Under the pieces are notes generated by a model that was not told where the DNA came from, ran no database searches, and saw only the letters and a list, made by a program, of their open reading frames with translations. Positions 26,821 to 35,210 of a stretch of 64,000 nt of DNA are shown piece by piece. The first letter of the stretch is position 1, and every line of letters begins with the position of its first letter. The stretch covers positions 1 to 64,000 of the forward strand of contig CAWKDK010000013.1 in NCBI GenBank assembly GCA_963848375.1. The letters are read 5' to 3'. This stretch comes from JAJPJE01 sp963848375. GTDB taxonomy: Bacteria; Acidobacteriota; Terriglobia; Terriglobales; Acidobacteriaceae. The position numbers were made by a program, and so were the translations under genes.

Positions 26821-27081
26821 GCAACCGATTGTAAGCCCGGCGGTAATCGGCTCTGCGGAATCTAGGTAAGTCTTGCAAATTCAGCTACATACGTTTTCTG
26901 GCACGAAATGGGCCAGCGATAAGGCAGGGAATTCTCTAGGTGAAACTGCCCTGATTCTGCTACTCTGCGCTTGCGTCGTATTGAACGGTTGTGAGGAAGT
27001 TGCTTTACCAAAGCGTTTCTGCCTCTGAAGTACCCTCCGGTTCATTCAACGTAATTTCAACAAAGAAGGTTTTAGCAACAA

Positions 27082-27282
27082 ATGGAACAAGGAACTGTGA
27101 AGTGGTTTAACGATGCCAAGGGTTTTGGTTTCATCACGCGCCAGACGGGCGAAGATGTATTCGTACATTTCTCCGCCATCCAGGCCAACGGCTTCCGCAG
27201 CCTGCAAGAAGGCCAAGCGGTTCAGTTTAACGTGGTGAAGGGACCCAAGGGATTGCAGGCAGAAAACGTTCAGCCCCTTTAA
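27082..27282 (+). CDS. cspA: Cold-shock domain protein
   Basis: A 66-residue OB-fold RNA-binding protein with RNP1 KGFGFITR and RNP2 VFVHFSAI, starting GTVKWFNDAK. Cold-shock proteins melt RNA secondary structure. The 261 bases before it contain no gene and probably hold the long 5' leader usual for csp genes. A strong terminator follows 28 bp after the stop, so it is monocistronic. Confidence 0.95.
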   Translation: MEQGTVKWFNDAKGFGFITRQTGEDVFVHFSAIQANGFRSLQEGQAVQFNVVKGPKGLQAENVQPL

Positions 27283-27310
27283 TTAGCGGCGCAAAAACGG
27301 ATTCGGGAAA

Positions 27311-27332
27311 GGCAGCCTTCGGGCTGCCTTTT
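27311..27332 (+). terminator. Intrinsic terminator of the cold-shock gene
   Basis: GGCAGCC, UUCG tetraloop, GGCTGCC, then TTTT; a 7-bp perfect stem. Confidence 0.88.
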
Positions 27333-27352
27333 CTATTTCCGCTTCACCCTGC

Positions 27353-29171
27353 CTACGGCGCAGATTGCGACGCCTGGATCGCGCACCTTCCCGTGCTATT
27401 TCCCGTGGTTCCATTCCCCGTGCATGCCTGATTGGAAAGCGTGGTGTAGTAAATCTGCGATTCGCCGGCTCCGCTGAGACTATTGTCAATCGCGATCCCG
27501 GTTGTTCCACCAGTCGCCGTCTGCCCAGTCGTCGACATTGCCGGTCGTGCCGGCGCCCTGAACGTTGAAGTTATAAAGGCACGCTCCCGTGCATCCCGTC
27601 GTGTTTCCGTTGGCAATCACGCTCATGAAAAGCCAATCTTGCGTGCCGTTGTAAAACTCGGTGATGGGAGAGCACGTTGACGCACTACTGACCGTGCTGA
27701 CCATCGTCTTGTATTTGCTGGGTGTCGGATTGTTGGTTCCGCTGAGGCCGGACATCGGAACCTGGTACAGAACTCCGTTTACGCAGGCATACAGGTTCCC
27801 TGTAGTCCCCGTGCCGGAATAGTACGTGTTGTCGAACGAGCCCGTGCGAAGAATGGTGGAAGTGTTGTTGGTGCTCGCGTTTCCGAAATCTGCATAATTC
27901 TGGCCATAGCTGGCGCTGATGGAAGTCCCGACCGCGAATCGGTTGATATAGCTATTGCCGGGCGTCGCGTCGCAGCCGTCCCCGACAAAGACATAAACGT
28001 TCTCGGTGCTTGAGTCGATAATCGGCGGGTCAACCATGCCGGCGGTGCCACATACCATTTGATTCGAGGTGAGGACAGTTTGGGTGGTAGCGCCGGTGGT
28101 GGTGATGGAATGCAGATAGCCGCTGGCATCTCCCACGAACAGCAGTTGCGACGCTCCGCTGTCGTAGACCGGTGAAGTCAGTATGGGCGAGGTTTGCGTG
28201 CTCGCTGTTACCGGCCATCCGCCCGTGCTGGCCTCGGCCGGCGTGCCGCTGAAGACGCCCGTCAGTTTGTGTATCTCTCCGTTGTTGTCGCCTACATAGA
28301 CGAGGTCGGCGCCGTAAACATAGAACGGTGACGAATTGGTGTCGTTGGGACTGCCGCTCAGGGTGATGGTGGTGTAGCACGGTGCAGTGCAGCTGCGGTA
28401 GTTCGCCGCTGATTGCAGTGTGGCTGCTGCCGGTGCTGCTACAGTGCCCCCCGAGGTCAGTAATGGCTTCAGGAGCACCAGCGATGCGATGTTCGCATTG
28501 ACCTGAATATAGGCGACCTGAGTTCCATCGGGCGAAAGCACAGGAGAGAGCGTTGACGCGCCGCCTGTGTTGTACGCCCAGGCAACCGTCGGAACCGTAC
28601 CGCTGCATGTGCCGACATAGACATTCTTGTAAGCGATCACGGTTGCGCTGGTGGGCGCTGATCCGGTCGGGTACACGATGTAATCGTTGCAGCTCGCCGT
28701 GGTCGTGGAGAACGAGTACTTCGCAGGGAACGCGTTGGCGGCAATCGCGTTCGTGCCGTCACTCATGCTCCAGTCTTTATGGACGGAGGGGCGAACCGGT
28801 TGCTTGATTGGAGGGCGGCGCGAAAAACGATCGCCGAATCCGCCATGCTCGCCATTTTCGGTCGGCAGACGATGCAACGGCGCGACCAGCGTGGGCTGCA
28901 CGATCGGGGAGTTGCGCTTGTGCTGCTGCGTAATGTAGCGAGGCTCAGTGACGATCCTGAACCATTCGTTGTAGTGGCCGCTCTTCAGCGCGTCCAATTC
29001 CCTGGAGGGAGCGGAAAAAACGGCGTGATGACGCGACCAATCGTCGGCAAGGCCGCTCGGGGCTGCCTCCTGCGCACACACCGGTACATTGATGGCCATC
29101 AGTGCGGCTAGAGTGAAACCAATCATCGACCACTTGCAGCGGGACAGACTCGCACCTGACATTGGCGGCAT
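27353..29171 (-). CDS. PilY1-like secreted beta-propeller protein (C-terminal frameshift)
   Basis: A signal peptide (IGFTLAALMAINVPVCA) is followed by a Ser/Thr/Gly-rich mature region with repeated propeller-like blades: VYVGTCSGTVPTVAW, DLVYVGDNNGEIHKLTG, LLFVGDASGYLHSI, VYVFVGDG. Several Cys pairs are present. The style matches PilY1/PQQ-type repeats of surface or pilus-associated proteins; calcium-binding or adhesin roles are only inferred. The frame stops at 27486, but the other frame continues TATGGTTGIAIDNSL to a stop at 27353 if one G near 27517 is removed, giving about 605 residues. Nothing links it to nearby genes. Confidence 0.75.
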
Positions 29172-29240
29172 TCTCCGATGAAAACACTTTACCGTCTGTC
29201 GGTTGGCGCGGGGATACCAATTCGGGTAACGTCGGAGGGC

Positions 29241-29268
29241 GTTTCGCGTTTCACGTTTCGCGTTTCAC
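29241..29268 (+). repeat. Tandem duplication of GTTTCGCGTTTCAC
   Basis: Two perfect adjacent copies of the 14-mer, itself built from GTTTCGC/GTTTCAC halves. Confidence 0.85.
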
Positions 29269-29342
29269 GAAAAGCGCCGGTTCGAATTCTGTCAGGTATG
29301 TGTCCGGTCTGCACCAAGTCCATGGGGTACCCCCTCCCCCCG

Positions 29343-29436
29343 TATACCGGATTCTAAAGGACTTAGAGGCATGGCATAAGCGTTATACCGGCAAACAAAG
29401 GAGTTAGTCCACGATACCGGCAAATAAAGGAGTTGG
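29343..29436 (+). repeat. Three direct repeats of an ATACCGG...AAAGGAGTT unit
   Basis: Copies at about 29343-29367, 29384-29407 and 29414-29436. The last two differ at only a few positions; the first is more diverged. The centres are about 30-40 bp apart. Confidence 0.7.
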
Positions 29437-29700
29437 GTCGGAGCCGATGGCCGACGTTGCCAGTTGATAGTAGCTAGTTGTCAGAAAGATGACGCGCTTG
29501 AATCATTCTGCTATTTCAAGAGTAGCAATTTTGAGGGGACCTACTAGACACTTCGCGGCACGATATTTTCGCCGTGTGCCGAAACGGGACCGGCCTTTGA
29601 GTGCAGTGAGTTAGGAGTGCTGCGTGCGCTTGAGATTTGTGAAGTGTTGAGGTTTTGGGGTATTGACAATCGAAACAGCGCGTCAAGATCGAGGTGATAC

Positions 29701-29719
29701 TCTGGAATAACTTTCCAGA
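29701..29719. promoter_or_regulatory. Candidate operator before the DUF2075 gene
   Basis: Perfect inverted repeat TCTGGAA-TAACT-TTCCAGA ending six bases before the start codon. Its place between promoter and start suggests repressor binding or translational control. Confidence 0.45.
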
Positions 29720-29725
29720 ATACAC

Positions 29726-31723
29726 ATGGCCTCTTTCTACTGTGGGACTGTTCAGCAGTTCTTAGCGGAAGACGAGCATCAAGTACTTGCACGCTTGGAA
29801 CTTGGGTATGCTAACCGGGGATACACGCGTCAGTACTCAGAACAGACGCTGACGTGGGAACGTGATCTCCGGGCTCTCCGACAGTCATTACAACGATGCA
29901 CGTCTCAGTCCCAATCCGCTAAATCGTGGGGATTACTTCTAGAGTTTTCGATTCCGCGCAAAGAACGTCGGATTGACATCGTTTTGCTAATTCGTGACGT
30001 CGTCGTTGTTTTAGAAGCGAAGACTAGAAGCGTGCAACAGGCGAAACAGCAAGTCGAAGAATACGCATTGCTTTTACACTATTTCCACAAGGTCTCGGCA
30101 GGTCACCGAATTGTCCCGGTTATAGTTTCGGCAGATGCACCTGAAGGTGATTTGGCCTCCGTGAATCATCGATCTCCATTTCCACAGATGGCGACACATT
30201 GGGTGGCACCGCTCTCGAGAAGTTCATGGGATCGGCTCTCAACCTTCCTACTCGGGATAGAGGAGATTGGATCTGATCAAGTTTCTGCTGAGCAATACGA
30301 CTGCAGTCCGTATTTTCCCGTTCCTAGCATTATCGAAGCAGCATTGGCTCTGAAGAGCGGCCTTTCAATTCGAGAAATAGCTCATTCTGAAGCGTCGGAG
30401 CATGAGATCGAGAGTGTCGCAGGCGCTATTCAGGAAATTGTGGATGTCGCTCGCTCAGAAGGGCAGCATGCGATCTGCTTCCTGACTGGCGTGCCGGGTT
30501 CAGGGAAAACGCTCGTGGGGCTGAGCCTTGCACATGCACACGTGAATCGGGACTCTGCTATTCACTTTATGAGTGGTAATGGACCACTTGTTAAGGTTCT
30601 ACAGCACTTATTCACTCAAGAAAGCATGCGGGCTGGGACAAGGGCAGTTCAGGCACGTGCGGAGGCTAAAACTCTCATAGAAAATGTCCACGTATTTGCG
30701 CGTTACTACACCGAGGACAATCTAGGGTCACCTTCCAATCATGCCGTGATCTTTGACGAGGCGCAACGTGCGTGGAATAGAGCCCAGAACATGAAGAAAT
30801 TTCAGAGGGACTACTCGGAGCCAGAAATGCTGTTGCGAATCATGGAGCGACATGCAGACTGGGCGATGATTGTTGCTCTTGTCGGTGGGGGACAAGAGAT
30901 TAACGACGGCGAAGCGGGCCTGGAGGAATGGGGTAGAGCGCTCGTCGGAAACAAAAAGAACTGGGTAATCCATGCGTCGCAAGAAGGAGTAGAGGGAGGT
31001 GCATCAACGGCCGGTCATCGGCTTTTTGAAATCTCTACAAAGAATGCATTGCTGCGGACAAACTCGGTTCTACACCTTCGAACTTCCAACCGAAGTCTGC
31101 GTGCAGAGCAGCTAGCAACTTGGGTGAACTTGGTTCTCGATGGGGAATCCGCGCAGGCAGCGTCGCTCGGTGTTACACAGAGATTCCCGATCTTTCTGTC
31201 CCGCAGCCTGACCGACACAAAGGTCCGATTGCGAGCGCAAGGGATAGGAGAAACCCGCTATGGCTTGGTCGGTTCATCGGGGGCTGGTCGTTTACGCGCT
31301 GAAGGACTTGAGCCAAGCTCAAGCTTCCATGCGGAGTACCCATGGGAACACTGGTACTTGGCGAGATCAGAAGATGTACGGTCGAGCTTCCGATGCGAGG
31401 TCTTCGCGACGGAGTTTGAAATTCAGGGTTTGGAGCTAGATTGGATCGGGGTGTGCTGGGGCGGCGACTTTATTTGGGATGACTCGCAAGGCTGGCAGTT
31501 GCGCAACCTCCGGTATGCGAAAGAAAGTAAGTGGGTTTCGATCAAGAATCCCGACAAAAGGGTTTATCGAAAGAATGCATATCGTGTCTTATTAACCCGA
31601 GCACGACAGGGCATGGTCATTTTTGTTCCTACAGGAGATGCCAGCGATCCAACCAATCAACCAGCCGAATTCGATGCAACAGCTCAATACCTAGTCCGGT
31701 GTGGTGTCACGCCTCTGTCATAA
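29726..31723 (+). CDS. DUF2075 helicase-like protein with N-terminal PD-(D/E)xK-type nuclease motif
   Basis: A 665-residue protein. The N-terminal part shows a PD-(D/E)xK-like pattern: E73, D84 in RRIDIVLL, then E97-x-K99 in VVVLEAK and Q105/Q109 in the next helix. The DUF2075 (Schlafen group-3-like) SF1 ATPase follows: Walker A GVPGSGKT (255-262), Walker B VIFDEAQRAW (341-350), the C-terminal block EFEIQGLELDWIGVCWGGDF, and motif VI-like NAYRVLLTRARQGMVIFVP. The GC content is visibly lower than its neighbours. Such nuclease-helicase fusions are frequent in phage-defence islands; defence is my inference. It is preceded by an inverted repeat and surrounded by intergenic repeats, suggesting acquisition by transfer. 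Confidence 0.82.
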   Translation: MASFYCGTVQQFLAEDEHQVLARLELGYANRGYTRQYSEQTLTWERDLRALRQSLQRCTSQSQSAKSWGLLLEFSIPRKERRIDIVLLIRDVVVVLEAKTRSVQQAKQQVEEYALLLHYFHKVSAGHRIVPVIVSADAPEGDLASVNHRSPFPQMATHWVAPLSRSSWDRLSTFLLGIEEIGSDQVSAEQYDCSPYFPVPSIIEAALALKSGLSIREIAHSEASEHEIESVAGAIQEIVDVARSEGQHAICFLTGVPGSGKTLVGLSLAHAHVNRDSAIHFMSGNGPLVKVLQHLFTQESMRAGTRAVQARAEAKTLIENVHVFARYYTEDNLGSPSNHAVIFDEAQRAWNRAQNMKKFQRDYSEPEMLLRIMERHADWAMIVALVGGGQEINDGEAGLEEWGRALVGNKKNWVIHASQEGVEGGASTAGHRLFEISTKNALLRTNSVLHLRTSNRSLRAEQLATWVNLVLDGESAQAASLGVTQRFPIFLSRSLTDTKVRLRAQGIGETRYGLVGSSGAGRLRAEGLEPSSSFHAEYPWEHWYLARSEDVRSSFRCEVFATEFEIQGLELDWIGVCWGGDFIWDDSQGWQLRNLRYAKESKWVSIKNPDKRVYRKNAYRVLLTRARQGMVIFVPTGDASDPTNQPAEFDATAQYLVRCGVTPLS

Positions 31724-31753
31724 GATCGTTGGAAAGGTTGAGGCGGTAGCAGA

Positions 31754-31797
31754 ATTGCCCCACTCAAGCCAAAGGAAGGCTTGAATGCGCCACCAAG
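31754..31797. repeat. REP-like palindrome, CCCACTCAAGCC type
   Basis: CCCCACTCAAGCCAA...GGCTTGAATGCGCCACC; a near copy at 33005-33051 and an inverted copy at 32649-32684. Confidence 0.75.
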
Positions 31798-31838
31798 ACA
31801 GCTGGATGGGTCACCGGTCGACTCAGTGACTTTTAGAG

Positions 31839-32282
31839 GTGTACGAAAGCCGATTCCCGCATGAAAAAGCTAGCGATGCGGTTCTTCTCATTGTATTGGT
31901 GAGTGCGTTTCAGCGGCGCCAGGAAGATGTGTCACCGGAAGTTCTTGCAAAGAGCCTGATCGCTCTTGCTGGTCCACACGGTGTGTCATGTGGCGATGCG
32001 AAGATTGGCCAGAACTTAGCTGCGCAGAATTCGTGTGTAAGGCAGCTATTTCGAGGCGACCAGCCCTTCTACGCAAGTTACCGGCTGCAAGGGATCGACT
32101 CTAAAAGTGGTGTTGGGTTGGTACGCGCAGAAGACGGTCGCATGTACCAAATCTATTTCGATTCGATGGGCTTTGAGCCCACCACTAAAAAGGGTGAAAC
32201 ACTGACTGAGTCAGGACATTTGATTATTGAACCCTGTCCGCTGCCTTATCGCATAAACGACGTCCGGACGGTAAATATTTGA
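31839..32282 (+). CDS. Hypothetical protein, possibly exported
   Basis: 147 residues from a GTG start; no family recognised. It has four Cys (VSCGDAKIG, NSCVRQLF, IEPCPLPYR among them) and strand-rich regions (FYASYRLQGIDSKSGVGLV, MYQIYFDSMGFEP). The beginning looks wrong for a cytosolic protein: AVLLIVLVSAF is a signal-peptide core, and an ATG at 31861 in another frame gives MKKLAMRFFSL, the typical basic N-region. A lost base near 31890 would join the two into a secreted protein. It follows the DUF2075 gene by 115 bp with a repeat in between, so a functional link is doubtful. Confidence 0.5.
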   Translation: MYESRFPHEKASDAVLLIVLVSAFQRRQEDVSPEVLAKSLIALAGPHGVSCGDAKIGQNLAAQNSCVRQLFRGDQPFYASYRLQGIDSKSGVGLVRAEDGRMYQIYFDSMGFEPTTKKGETLTESGHLIIEPCPLPYRINDVRTVNI

Positions 32283-32332
32283 CCTGTTTTCCCACTCGCG
32301 CGCACCCGAACTAGACGAATGTGACTTTGGCC

Positions 32333-32379
32333 GGGTGCCCCACCCTCTCGCCACAATTGGGCGAGAAGGGTGGGGCCGC
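32333..32379. repeat. REP-like hairpin, CCCCACCCTCTCGCC type
   Basis: GTGCCCCACCCTCTCGCC, a short loop, then GGCGAGAAGGGTGGGGC; nearly perfect 15-bp stem. Confidence 0.75.
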
Positions 32380-32648
32380 ACCGTCGACAGGGTACCAAAT
32401 CAGCTTTTACGTCCGGAGATTGCGGTGCGCCCAGCCCGGCACAGCAATTGCCCATCAGACGACGCCAGACGAACGAAACCAGGGGACCGCGCAGGTGGTG
32501 AAAGAACGGTAGCGCCCAGAAAATGAGGCTCAAAAGCAGCCACAGGATAAGCAGGTTCGAAAGTCGATATTCATCGTGCTTCACCTTATGGAGTGGGGTA
32601 CAGGCTTGTGGAGGATTCGGGGGGCCTTCGTTCAGTTTGGCACAGGCC

Positions 32649-32684
32649 GGTGGCCCATTCAAGCCTTCTTGGCTTGAGTGGGAC
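32649..32684. repeat. REP-like palindrome, inverted copy
   Basis: GGTGGCCCATTCAAGCC...GGCTTGAGTGGG; reverse orientation of the 31754 and 33005 copies. Confidence 0.75.
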
Positions 32685-32854
32685 TTTTCGTAGAGCTGCT
32701 CTGAGTTGTGCCTTGGAAGATTAAAGCGCTTCCACGATCGAGACAAACTCACTTGGTCATATTCTCTTGTTAGCACCGCCGGCCATCCTTCAACATAGTC
32801 ATATCGAAGCGAGCTTTTGAAAGCGCGGCAGCTTTTTTGCGTCTTCTCAAACAC

Positions 32855-32906
32855 ACGGTCTCTCGACTCGAGGCGCGTCTGTATCGCGCCTCTCGCTCGA
32901 AATGAA
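32855..32906. repeat. CTCGACTCG/CTCGCTCG interspersed repeat
   Basis: GGTCTCTCGACTCGAGGCG...CGCCTCTCGCTCGAAATGA; relatives at 34581, 35857, 42951 and 44191. Confidence 0.6.
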
Positions 32907-33004
32907 CGTGACGAATTGGCGGTAGCTGTTGCGAAGGACACGTCGAGACAAGTGAGCGACAGAAGGAAGCGTGAGCGAACTGCGGACAGAATGTGTCCGG
33001 TCGA

Positions 33005-33051
33005 ACTGCCCCACTCAAGCCAACAGAAGGTTGAATGGGCCACCAAGTCAG
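33005..33051. repeat. REP-like palindrome, CCCACTCAAGCC type
   Basis: Direct copy of the 31754 element, including the trailing CCACCAAG-CAGCT, so the segment 31.8-33.0 kb is bracketed by direct repeats. Confidence 0.75.
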
Positions 33052-34122
33052 CTAGCCTCGACCGGTACGAACCGCCGTAGCCAATTCACGCAGAAGAGGC
33101 AACGTCTCATCCCAACTGATGCAGGCGTCGGTGATGCTCTGTCCGTAGGTCAGCGGTTTGCCCTTCTGCAGCTTCTGTGCGCCGCCAACCAGATTGCTTT
33201 CGATCATGACACCGATGATTCTCCGCTCGCCGCCAGTAATCTGTGTGGCGATATCGTGGCAGACCGCGGCTTGCCGGGTGTGATCCTTGTTGCTGTTGGC
33301 GTGACTGCAATCGACCATCACGCGCTGGTCAAGGCCGGCTTTTTCAATCAACGCACATGCCTGCGCGATCGACGCAGCGTCGTAATTCGTCGACGTGCGA
33401 CCGCCACGCAGGATCACATGGCAGTCGGGATTTCCCTTGGTGAAGAAGATTGCGGACTGGCCGTACTTGGTGTGGCCAAGAAACGTGTGCGGGTGCGCTG
33501 CGGAGTGCACCGCATCAATCGCGATCTGCACGTTGCCCGAGGTACCGTTTTTGAAACCGACCGGGCAGGAGATCCCAGACACCAGTTCGCGATGCACCTG
33601 GCTCTCGGTGGTACGCGCGCCGATCGCTCCCCATGAGACCAATCCCGCCATGTATTGCGGGATAATCATGTCGAGAAACTCGGTGCCCGCAGGCACGCCC
33701 ATCTCCGCGAGATCGAGCAGAAGGCGGCGGGCAACGCGCAGGCCATCGTTAATCCTGTAAGAGCCGTCGAGGTTGGGGTCGTTGATCAGCCCTTTCCAGC
33801 CTACGGTGGTGCGCGGCTTCTCGAAATAGACGCGCATGATGATCCGTAAGTCCTGGGAGAGTTCGCCCATCGCTGGCTTTAGAAGGGTCGCGTATTCCAG
33901 AGCTGCTTTGGTGTCGTGGATTGAGCAAGGGCCGACGACCACGAGCAAGCGATGACTTTCACCGCTGAGGATCTGTTTCACTTCCGAGCGAGCGTTGTAC
34001 ACGGTGGTAAGTGCTTTCTCGCTAGCCGGGAGTTCCTCCTCGAGAAATGCGGGCGGCAGCACAACTTTCGTGTGATGAATCCGGATGTCTTCGGTCTTGG
34101 CGAACATAGATGATTGCGGCAC
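33052..34122 (-). CDS. aroF: 3-deoxy-7-phosphoheptulonate synthase (DAHP synthase, class I)
   Basis: First enzyme of the shikimate pathway, joining PEP and erythrose-4-phosphate. The AroF/G/H type is shown by VVVGPCSIHDTKAALEYA, MRVYFEKPRTTVGWKGLINDP, GTEFLDMIIPQYM, WGAIGARTTESQVHRE, GFKNGTSGN, HVILRGGR and VMVDCSHANSNKDH. The 356 residues match this class, whose members are usually feedback-inhibited by one aromatic amino acid; which one cannot be told. The GTG at 34122 has AGGA 9 bases upstream; an ATG at 34107 is an alternative. Confidence 0.95.
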   Translation of the reverse strand: MPQSSMFAKTEDIRIHHTKVVLPPAFLEEELPASEKALTTVYNARSEVKQILSGESHRLLVVVGPCSIHDTKAALEYATLLKPAMGELSQDLRIIMRVYFEKPRTTVGWKGLINDPNLDGSYRINDGLRVARRLLLDLAEMGVPAGTEFLDMIIPQYMAGLVSWGAIGARTTESQVHRELVSGISCPVGFKNGTSGNVQIAIDAVHSAAHPHTFLGHTKYGQSAIFFTKGNPDCHVILRGGRTSTNYDAASIAQACALIEKAGLDQRVMVDCSHANSNKDHTRQAAVCHDIATQITGGERRIIGVMIESNLVGGAQKLQKGKPLTYGQSITDACISWDETLPLLRELATAVRTGRG

Positions 34123-34257
34123 TTTGACTTTTCCTATGACAAGGTACCAAATCTACTCGATAGTTTCCCGGAGGGGGTTAGGAAACCCGGACGTGAGGCC
34201 GAGGTTCGCGTCCCGTTTTTTGGACGCTACCTGGGAGTGCAAAACCTATTTCGTTGT

Positions 34258-34572
34258 ATGCTATCCCGCATGTTCGGCGGACGCACCAGCGAGCAGTGGA
34301 TCGCGCAGTACGCAAGCAGTCACCAGCATCCGCTGAACCGCGCGTGCCACACCTTCGGAATTCCCATCATCGTCCTGTCGCTGGCCCTGTTCCTGTGTTC
34401 CATTGGGTATCATTCGCTCTGGAAGCCAGCGCTCGCACTCTTCCTCTTCGGCTGGGCTCTGCAATTCATCGGACACGCTTTTGAACGCAAAGCTCCGGAA
34501 TTCTTCCACGACTGGCGTTTCCTTTTTGTCGGTGTGCGGTGGTGGCTGGCTAAGCTTCGCGGACGCGCCTAG
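34258..34572 (+). CDS. DUF962 (Mpo1-like) membrane protein
   Basis: About 104 residues. An N-terminal YASSHQHPLNRACHTFGIP block carries the family's conserved His residues; hydrophobic helices follow and then GWALQFIGHAFERKAPEFF. The yeast relative Mpo1 is an Fe-dependent dioxygenase in alpha-oxidation of 2-hydroxy fatty acids; whether the bacterial protein does this is unknown. The start is at ATG 34258, since upstream sequence in the frame is non-family. Divergent from aroF. Confidence 0.8.
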   Translation: MLSRMFGGRTSEQWIAQYASSHQHPLNRACHTFGIPIIVLSLALFLCSIGYHSLWKPALALFLFGWALQFIGHAFERKAPEFFHDWRFLFVGVRWWLAKLRGRA

Positions 34573-34580
34573 CCCCCTAA

Positions 34581-34610
34581 CGCAAGGTCTCTCGGTCGAA
34601 ACGACAGGTC
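34581..34610. repeat. CTCGACTCG-type interspersed repeat, partial
   Basis: CGCAAGGTCTCTCGGTCGAAACGACAGG; same first half as the copy at 42951. Confidence 0.45.
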
Positions 34611-34644
34611 ACAGGTTCAGTACCCATTGAACTCGCGGAGCGAC

Positions 34645-35155
34645 CTAATTGGCGGCGTGATGGTCGATGCTGATTACGCGCGTGATCTTCCATGTGCCGT
34701 CTTTGAATCGCCAGATATGAATGAACTTCGCCTCGCCGACAACGCCGTGGTCTTGCTGCCAAGGGTGAAGGAATCGGTGGACTCCGATCTCGACTGCGCC
34801 GTAGCCCTGTAACTCATAAACTTCGAGCGTTCCAGGCACCAACTCGCGCTTCACCTTTCCGCAAAGATTGTTCTTGATGGCATTAACGATTTGCGGACCA
34901 CCAGTCATCAGGCCGTCCTTGTCGTGATAGAACTCCGCGTCGTCGGCCCAGAATGAGGCCTCGGTTTTCATGTCACAACGATCGATTGCATCGAAAACCT
35001 GCTTATCGAGCTGAGAGATCGTTTGGAAGAGTTCGTCTGAGGCCGCGACCTTGTTGCCGGGCGTGGCGGGCTGGAGTGGAGGATTGGGCGACCGCGCAAA
35101 TGGACAGCGCAAGCAGACACGGGATCAACAGACAGTTTCCGAGGTGGACTTTCAA
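34645..35155 (-). pseudogene. Exported SnoaL/NTF2-like (DUF4440-type) protein, one frameshift
   Basis: The intact frame (35112-34645) encodes a cone-shaped NTF2-like domain: ELFQTISQLDKQVFDAIDRC, SFWADDAEFYHDKDG, VHRFLHPWQQDHGVVGEAKF, HIWRFKDGTWKITRVISIDH. Its own start region looks random. The preceding frame supplies a signal peptide from TTG 35155 (AAGGAAGG eight bases upstream): KVHLGNCLLIPCLLALSICA. Removing one base near 35095 joins them as AVAQSPNPPLQPATPGNK. The fold is used by many small-molecule-binding proteins and polyketide cyclases; function is unknown. Confidence 0.7.
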
Positions 35156-35210
35156 GGACACCTTCCTTTGACTGCAGCAATTCAATCTTCCGAGGTACGG
35201 CGGAGAGGCG

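Larger units (their letters stand above)
29172..29725 (+). other. 554-bp intergenic region rich in repeats, no gene
   Basis: No open frame with coding character. It holds a perfect 14-bp tandem duplication (29241-29268), a C-rich motif at 29319-29341 (CATGGGGTACCCCCTCCCC), three degenerate copies of an ATACCGGNNNNAAAGGAGTTAG-like 23-mer (29343, 29384, 29414) and a TTGACA at 29663. Confidence 0.6.
32283..33051 (+). other. 769-bp intergenic region with three palindromic repeats, no clear gene
   Basis: Contains a long hairpin (32333-32379), an inverted CAAGCC-type REP (32649-32684) and a CTCGACTCG-type repeat (32855-32906). A 266-codon minus-strand frame spans it, but its sequence is low-complexity and crosses the repeats, so I do not call it. 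Confidence 0.55.

Noticed and set aside
29343..29436. Possible CRISPR array
   Set aside because: Only three degenerate repeats, unequal spacing, no cas genes nearby.
32246..33046. 266-codon minus-strand open frame
   Set aside because: Crosses three palindromic repeats, has low-complexity composition and no recognisable domain; read as chance in GC-rich DNA.
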